The position numbers and the translations under genes are program-made. From Blasia pusilla (Eukaryota > Marchantiophyta > Marchantiopsida > Blasiales): DNA of 64,000 nucleotides. Each line of letters begins with the position of its first letter. Position 1 is the first letter of the stretch. This document shows, in pieces, positions 58,161-64,000 of this stretch. The stretch lies in the NCBI GenBank assembly GCA_050084515.1, contig CM114273.1:27404001-27468000 (forward strand), given 5' to 3'. The notes below the pieces were generated by a model, which ran no database searches, was not told the origin of the DNA, and was given only the letters and a program-made list of their open reading frames with translations.

Positions 58161-60020
58161 GTGGTCCTAACTTTCACCTCGAATCCGGAGAATGGAGGCG
58201 CCGGCTTACCTTCGGGCCATGCTTTCGCTGAGACTTAGCGACAAGCAGAGACTCTGAGGTCCAGGGTATTTAGGTGAGGAAATATTTCAATCCCTTAAGG
58301 GGTCTGCTATCTTCGAAGTTCCCAAGGTTCTGGAAGCCATCGGCTCTAAAATAAAAGAGAAAAGACAGAGGAAATGACTACCTACGAAAGTGTATCGGTC
58401 GTTCATAAAGCAGTTGCGGATTCTACTTAATCTCCTAAGTAGAATTTTTGAGGTAAGATACTTAGAACTTATAGATCGCAACTTCAGTTGACTCCGAGTT
58501 CATCGCAACACAGTGGTAACTATTTCACTTCGTATCACATCAACTCATATTTGTCATCTTTCGACGCAGGCAAGACATGGTCCTCCCATTTGACTCTCAA
58601 TGGCCCTGGTCTATTGCAAGTTGCAAGGTAGATGCTTACGTGCACTAATTCCAACCAGGCACAACATGTGCTGGCGCAATCTTAGGGTGAACTGTGGCAC
58701 CATCAGGGAACTCGTGATATCGTCTGGATTTGCCAGATCTAAGCACGCGAAATCACAATTTTGTATCGTATTCCATCTAAATCTGTATGCATCCAAGCCT
58801 GACCCAGGGAGCTATCTGTGGATTGCTTGCAAATGGTTAGTGAATCAGATACGGTTATTGATTATTTAATAATATGACCGGTTTCAAATACAGTGCGGAG
58901 ACTATTGGATGTAGTTGTACCGAGTCTTGTTTCAAGTTGCAGCACATCTCTTAAGGACCAGCGCAAGTAACGTCAAGGGCTCTCCTGACCTAGAGACCCT
59001 AACCACGCACCGGTCGACCCGAAAGTGATGAAACAGATTGAGCAGGTCCATATCCCACAAGGGAAAAATTAACTATACAGAAACAAACATGTTCGTCACT
59101 ACCGTAAGAGCCTGCTATATCTCGGCCGCGGGATGTGCATAGGGGTGTGCTTTACTGTGGTAGGTGTGGTGCATAAGCTAGCTAGCTAGCTGATCAGTGT
59201 ACTATCTTTGCATTCATTACCAACATTCAAGCAAGCACTCGGGTTCTTTTGCGATTGGCGCCATCCCTCCTTTTATAGATGTCTTTTCAGATCTCTCGCG
59301 ATTGCGTGCAAATTGCACTGATCCATGTGACTGAGTCCTAGCTACCCGTTAATTTTCAATTATAGGCGTGGGGGATTGAAGATAGTAGCGTTAGATTCTG
59401 AAATCACCGTGTGTCCCACCAATATGCTGTAAACCCGGATCACTTGGACGATCAGCGGTACTGGTTATTTCTTTTTCTATGTATAAATATGTAAAGGAAG
59501 CGCGTGTAGATCGCCACACGGGTGCAGCTGCAACAGGCGACGAGCGGAGCTCGTAGCGTCAGATGGTGCGCTGCCGATCCTCCTTTCGTTAATCCTTCGA
59601 TCCCAAGGACGAATGAGGCGGTAAGCAAGCAGATTCTGCAATTTAACGCTCTCCAAGCACTGCAGGCAGATAGGATGCAGAATGATGCTGTCACGATCCT
59701 ACGCGAAGGTGCGATGTGGCTTTGCGGCGATTGCATATCTGCAGCTCCATCCAGCTCACAAACTGCGTAAAATTAACATGCTTAGATTCCCAAAAAAGAT
59801 CCAGTCGCGACTCATAGATAGATAGTAGGCGCTGTCGCAGGTTCGTTCATTTCCAAGTTTGCGAATTAATTTCAGCGAACGCTCAGCTTACTAGGCCCCC
59901 AGATGTAGAAATCGTAGAGCGAACTTCATCTCGTTTCAAGCTGCTTGCTATCCAATGCTCTAGTGATTGACAAAGCTCAGAGTCACACTGCTATCAGATC
60001 AACTAATCCTTGATGAACTC
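58161..60020. other. Unassigned sequence
   Basis: No supported gene. A TAGCTAGCTAGCTAGCTGA run at 59178-59193 is a small GCTA repeat. Short frames on both strands have no motif. Confidence 0.35.
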
Positions 60021-60271
60021 ATCGCATTCATGGCTGTACAAGGTCAGATGTACTGCTGGATGATCCCCCGACGAATTTCGCTTCTCCTACCGTGCCGACC
60101 CTCCAGCCTCGCAACATCGAACCTTCATCGGCAGACCGTCAGGCGAGTTCTCCTCCTCTTGCAGCCTCGAATCCCGATCTTCGATGCACTCTCGCCAGAT
60201 TTCTTCTCACGGTCATTCTTCGTCAGTCCAACTTAGCAGTACATCTGACCTTGTACAGCCATGAATGCGAT
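60021..60271. repeat. Perfect 37-bp inverted repeat
   Basis: Positions 60021-60057 and 60235-60271 are exact reverse complements over 37 bases (starting ATCGCATTCATGGCTG), separated by 177 bases. Outside the arms the sequences differ at once. Perfect identity implies a recent origin or gene-conversion-like repair. The interior has no gene. Confidence 0.9.
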
Positions 60272-60831
60272 TAGCCTTCGGGTGCAGGCTCCTGTGAAAG
60301 TGGGACTATGCAATGGAATGCAGCCATGTCTACACACTGAATCGATTGACTCCAATTGTGCGCTATCATCAGGGATCGGATGTGCACTACTCGGCGCAGT
60401 AAAAGATGACCCATCCGCAAGCACTAGTCGGCGCAGAGAGGATCCATGCATGTGATGATGGTGTTTGTAGTTTGTATTTTGAATTTTGAAAGTATACGAG
60501 TAACAATCGATATGCATTAATATTTATATTAAAAAAATTAAAAATTTTTAATGATTGGAGAATTTATGTCCCCCAAAAGTTAAATTTTATATAAAATATA
60601 TTATATAATTAATGTATATTTGATTGTTATTCTTATTTAATCAAAATTCAAAAGACTAACTAGAAACACTTTTCTATATATACATTTAAAAATTGGGGAA
60701 TTAAAACATCTTGTGGATATTACATGATTTTTTACAACTTCGTTTTGCCTCTTAAGGCATTTATCGTTTTTCTCTCTCCATCCATTATATCCACGAGGTG
60801 CCTATGCGTGTTTGATAATTACCTCCCATTT
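60272..60831. other. AT-rich spacer
   Basis: 60510-60720 is strongly AT-rich (ATTAAAAAAATTAAAAATTTTTAATG). No gene or repeat was recognised. Confidence 0.4.
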
Positions 60832-62020
60832 TCACGGAGATGAGGTTTCTCTCTCCTTTCGGCTCATTTGGAGCTATGTAAGGAATTTACTATTTTGGGA
60901 AGTTACCATTGGGAGTAGAATTGACTATCGACTTTGGGAAGTGACCCTTGACCCCCTACAGTATGTCCAGAACCAAGGAGACGACTTGCAAGCATAGGAG
61001 AGAGCCTGGGAGAGGGAAGAAAGTATACACAAGGAGACAGAGCTTTCGAATTCATTCTCTCTTTGTTGAGTGTCAAGGCATGTAATAGCGGAGGTATGGT
61101 CCTCCTTGCCTTGTGAGTAACCCAAGCCTCTCATTAGGAGAATGAGTTTAGTTTAACATAAGAAAGAGATGTAGTTGCGTGCACATTGTAAGACCTTTGG
61201 AGTGTTTGTGATTTACAATGAGAGATTGAGAGCTCTATAATGCGAGAGCACGCTGCTGTCTCGCTGTGTTGGCAAGTTATAGACCAAGTTCCTTCTTTAG
61301 TGGCTCATGAGAGCAAGAGCCGTTCATTTGAGTGTTTTGTTGGGCAGATTTTTAAATACGAGAGTGCAAGGTTGTATCTGGACAAAGTTCGTGTCCGTGC
61401 ACATGTTCATGTCTGTGGACTTATGTCCGTCCTATGGAAGGACTTATCCCTATAGGCCCCACCTTTCCCTTCTTTCTCAATCCCCTTACTTGCCATCGTG
61501 CTCTATACTCCCCCATTTCTTCTGCCCTGCACCTCCACTCCCTCCTACCTCATTGCTCCTTTCATCATTTCCTTGCCTTCCATCATGGATTAAAAGTGTG
61601 GATCCCACTTCTTGGAACCCATATCCATGGACATGTCCAAACTTGTCTGTCCATGTCCGTCCTAAGGAAGGACTTGTCCGTTTTTGTGCAACCATGCGAG
61701 AGTGGCACGTGGAAGCGTGCTCAATTTATTATAAAAATTTTGTATCAGTGGGGTGCTCTTGGAAGCACCCTTTAGCTTGATGGATTTCATTTGCCTAGGT
61801 TCTTAGTTTTTTGAGGGAGGAATCAACATGGAAGTGCTGCCAATTTTTTTGTAAGAGTGGAGGTCGTGGGATGTTCAACAATCGCCGCCAGTTTCAGATG
61901 GAAACTCTTATGAAGGAGCGAATTTCACGACGTCATGGAGCGGACCATTTTTCATGCTATCGAAGAAACTATGTGTAAGTTTGATATGTGAGCACAAAGT
62001 TGTGGCCAATCTGACCGGGC
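60832..62020 (+). repeat. LTR-like block, upstream copy (carries an insertion)
   Basis: After removal of the insertion at 61367-61696, this aligns with 62548-63430 throughout: GTGACCCTTGACC, GGAGA(C/G)GACTTG..AGCATAGG, TTGCCTTGTGAGT.AACCCAA, CTCATTAGGAGA.TG, GGCTCA(T/C)G.GAGCAAGAGC, CAGATTTTT, GAGAGTGGCACG, AAATCA.C.TGGAAG.GCTGCCAA. Past 61870 the weaker match to the leader continues to about 62020 (AGTTGTGGCC against AGTTATGGCC). An old partial element or solo LTR plus leader. Confidence 0.65.
61367..61696. mobile_element. hAT-like non-autonomous element, copy 5 (330 bp), with target duplication
   Basis: Begins CAAGGTTGTAT and ends GTGCAACCATG. It is flanked on both sides by the same octamer, CGAGAGTG (61359-61366 and 61697-61704). 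The related block at 63095-63115 (TATGAGAGAGTGGCACG) shows the site without insertion and with one octamer. Exact insertion, CA..TG ends and an 8-bp duplication are the hallmarks of hAT transposition. The interior holds a pyrimidine-rich block (61458-61620) also found at 43005-43160. Confidence 0.88.
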
Positions 62021-62547
62021 TGTTATAGCCTCCACGCAAGGGAGGAGCGATTTCAAAAAAATTTGGTAGAAGCCATATTGAGAGGTAGAAAGGTAAAATC
62101 CGTTTTATGTAAGTGGATGGGACAAGGAAAATGTTGATTTTAGGGTGAATGTGGATGAAAGCCATATTTCCAAAGGATTGACCCAAATATGAAGGGTACA
62201 TTTTAGGAGAAGTCTAAAAGTGGTGTAATTTTAGGAGGGGCAACCTAGTAAAAATAGTAAAAAATTTGAGAAGAATGTATATTCCGTGTCTACAACATCC
62301 GCACCTTCCACTCATGGCTATGATGCGATAGGGGGCTAAATTCTCTTCATTCTTTCACCTACCGGCTATTTCAGTCGGGTCATGGCTTTGCCACGTGAAT
62401 GCCTTTCTACTAACTACCATGCTTGTGGGCCATGTTGTCGCGTCTTTTAGGATAGATCAGTGAGATCTAGTAGAGCGCCTTTACGAGTAGTGGAGGACAT
62501 GCTCAGAAGGTCGAGGATGACTTGCTAAGGCCCTACGAAACCTGAGA

Positions 62548-63289
62548 GAGCAGGTTTCCCCTTCGTTTCGGTTCATTTGGATCCATATTGAGGAACTTAC
62601 TATTTTAGTTAAGTACCATTTTGAGTATATGGTCAAATTTCTATTTTGGAAAGTGGCCCTTGACCTCCTATATTAGGTCAAGAGCCAAGGAGGTGACTTG
62701 GGAGCATAGGTTACCATGGAGAGAGCTTCGGAGAGGGGAGGGGTATACCTCAAGGAGAGAGAGCTTGAGAGTTCATTCTTTCTTTGTTGAACCTCTTGAC
62801 ACAAGGCGGCGGAGCTATGGTCCCTTGCCTTGTGAGTGTAACCCAAACCTCTCATTAGGAGAGTGTGTTTGGTTTGACATTGAGAGAGACATGTAAGAGT
62901 GCACACATGTGAGAGCTATGGTGTTGTGAGAGAGATTTCACCTTATTTTACAAAGAGAGAATGAGAGGGTGAGAGAGATTCATGGGGGAGCTCGTTGGTT
63001 GATCAATTTCTGGTGCAGGTTGGGGACTGTGTTCCCCGATTCATGGCTCACGGGAGCAAGAGCGGCGCTCTTTTGACGTTTGTGTGCAGATTTTTCGTAT
63101 GAGAGAGTGGCACGCAGAAGCGTTGCCCAATTTCTGATAGGGATTGAGTATGGGAGAGGGTTGCCCCATGCCGCTGCTCTCGAGAGCACCATGTAGCTTG
63201 TTGATTTGTATTTTCACATGTTTTACATTTTCTCTGGGAGAAATCAGCGTGGAAGCGCTGCCAAAATTTATGTAGGAAAATAGATGTAG
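62548..63289 (+). repeat. LTR-like block, downstream copy
   Basis: Direct repeat of 60832-61870 without the 330-bp insertion. It is followed immediately by leader sequence homologous to that of copy B, which places it where a 5' LTR is expected. TG..CA borders could not be fixed. Confidence 0.6.
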
Positions 63290-64000
63290 AGATTTACAAC
63301 AGACCGTGTCATTTTTTATTGGAAGGTCCAATTCAAAATATATTTTAACGACATTGTAGATCGTGAAGTTATGCACGCTATGCAATAGACGGTGAGAAAT
63401 TCGGAGTTGCGAGCAAAAAGTTATGGCCGATTTTGCAAAATTTCCATTGTTAGGCAATTTTTAGGGTAAAATTGTTCAAACCCTAAACCAGCCACCGTGC
63501 CGGCGGCGACCGTCGCCTTCAACGGTCCGCCGTCACCGTCAATGGTCCATCTTCGCTGTCCGCCATCGACCGTCGACCGCCACTGTCGCCTACAGCCCCT
63601 CAAGGTCGCGTTCGGCGGTTGTCCGCTGTTGGTTGCCATTGCCACCATTACGGAATGGACGGTCTTCCACGATGACCGTTGATTCTCTGACTTGCGCCGC
63701 CACCATCTACTTTGTTCTGGCCACCACCGTCATCACAATTTCATCATCAACAAGTGATGGCAAGTGACTTAGGGTTATGGTGTTTGAGTTTTCATTTCAT
63801 TCTGCTATGTTGTGATTGGTAGCCCCTCGCGACGATCGAGTACCGTGTCGTGACGCCCGCGCCATTGATTGTCACGTCGTGCCGCTCGTGGCCGCACCCC
63901 ATGGTCCCATCGGGGGTTGTGGTGTTGGAGTTTCCTGCAGGGGTGGTGGATATACGCTTGTAGGAGGTAGAGGTCTGCCACCTAGAAGAGTCAAGGGAGA
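63290..64000 (+). other. Leader of a fourth element running off the right edge
   Basis: Reverse-complement match to the leader of copy B (53278-53880): AAAAAGTTATGG, TTAGGCAATTTTTAGGG, ACGGTCTTCCACGA, GATTCTCTGACTTGCGCC, AAGTGACTTAGGGTTATGGT and GTTTGAGTTTTCATTTCAT. From the spacing in copy B, gag should begin about 0.9 kb beyond the window on the plus strand. The element would then face away from copy B. Confidence 0.65.

Noticed and set aside
1-64000. Alternative nuclear code in which TAG encodes Gln, suggested by many TAG codons at Gln positions
   Set aside because: TGA, TAA, frameshifts and transversion-derived stops are also present, Trp codons are hit too, and TAG ends the PHD and LINE frames. 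Methylation decay at CHG explains the pattern better.
1-64000. tRNA, rRNA or snRNA genes
   Set aside because: No cloverleaf-like A/B-box pair or rRNA core was noticed on reading. A tRNAscan-SE and Infernal run would be needed to exclude them.

Overview
This window is eukaryotic nuclear DNA made mostly of transposable elements in different states of decay. It shows no bacterial gene density, no operons and no long intact host gene. The element mix points to a plant-lineage (streptophyte) genome: a hAT transposase, a Mutator-like (MULE) transposase with a SWIM zinc finger, Ty3/gypsy LTR elements, a LINE-type reverse transcriptase, small hAT-like non-autonomous elements, and exons bounded by GT..AG introns. 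I cannot name the species. The pattern of in-frame stop codons (C to T at CHG trinucleotides) also fits plant-type DNA methylation.

Layout. 0-2.1 kb: hAT transposase, minus strand, frameshifted and cut by the left edge. 4.4-8.6 kb: partial Ty3/gypsy element (copy C), plus strand, with gag, protease and the start of a DNA methyltransferase, then LTR-like repeats. 9.5-10.9 kb: 3' part of a LINE with a probable endonuclease domain; older pieces of the same family lie at 31.4-31.9 and 32.6-32.7 kb. 14.9-18.1 kb: MULE transposase relic split by a hAT-type insertion. 19.5-27.0 kb: Ty3/gypsy copy A, minus strand. 27.05-27.95 kb: a small spliced gene with a duplicated 186-bp exon, ending where copy A begins. 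34-43 kb: three more members of the hAT-like family in otherwise featureless sequence. 45.6-53.9 kb: Ty3/gypsy copy B, minus strand. 54-60.8 kb: mostly unrecognised sequence with an AT-rich inverted-repeat element and a perfect 37-bp inverted repeat. 60.8-64 kb: two direct copies of an LTR-like block followed by the leader of a further, plus-strand element that runs off the right edge.

Main result. Copies A and B share the order gag - zinc knuckles - aspartic protease - C5 cytosine DNA methyltransferase - reverse transcriptase - RNase H - integrase - PHD finger. The methyltransferase is recognised from motif I (VLDLFGG), motif IV with the catalytic Cys (WPCQGQS), motif VI (LENV), motif VIII (GSRAHR..WWTNL) and motifs IX-X. 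Copy C, an older relative on the other strand, keeps motif I at the same place after the protease. The integrase tail ends in a PHD-type zinc finger, where chromoviruses carry a chromodomain. The family therefore carries both a possible writer and a possible reader of chromatin marks. Insertion of DNA methyltransferases into retrotransposons has been reported for dinoflagellates and charophyte algae (de Mendoza and colleagues, 2018, from memory); the PHD partner is something I do not recall being described. All copies here are broken.
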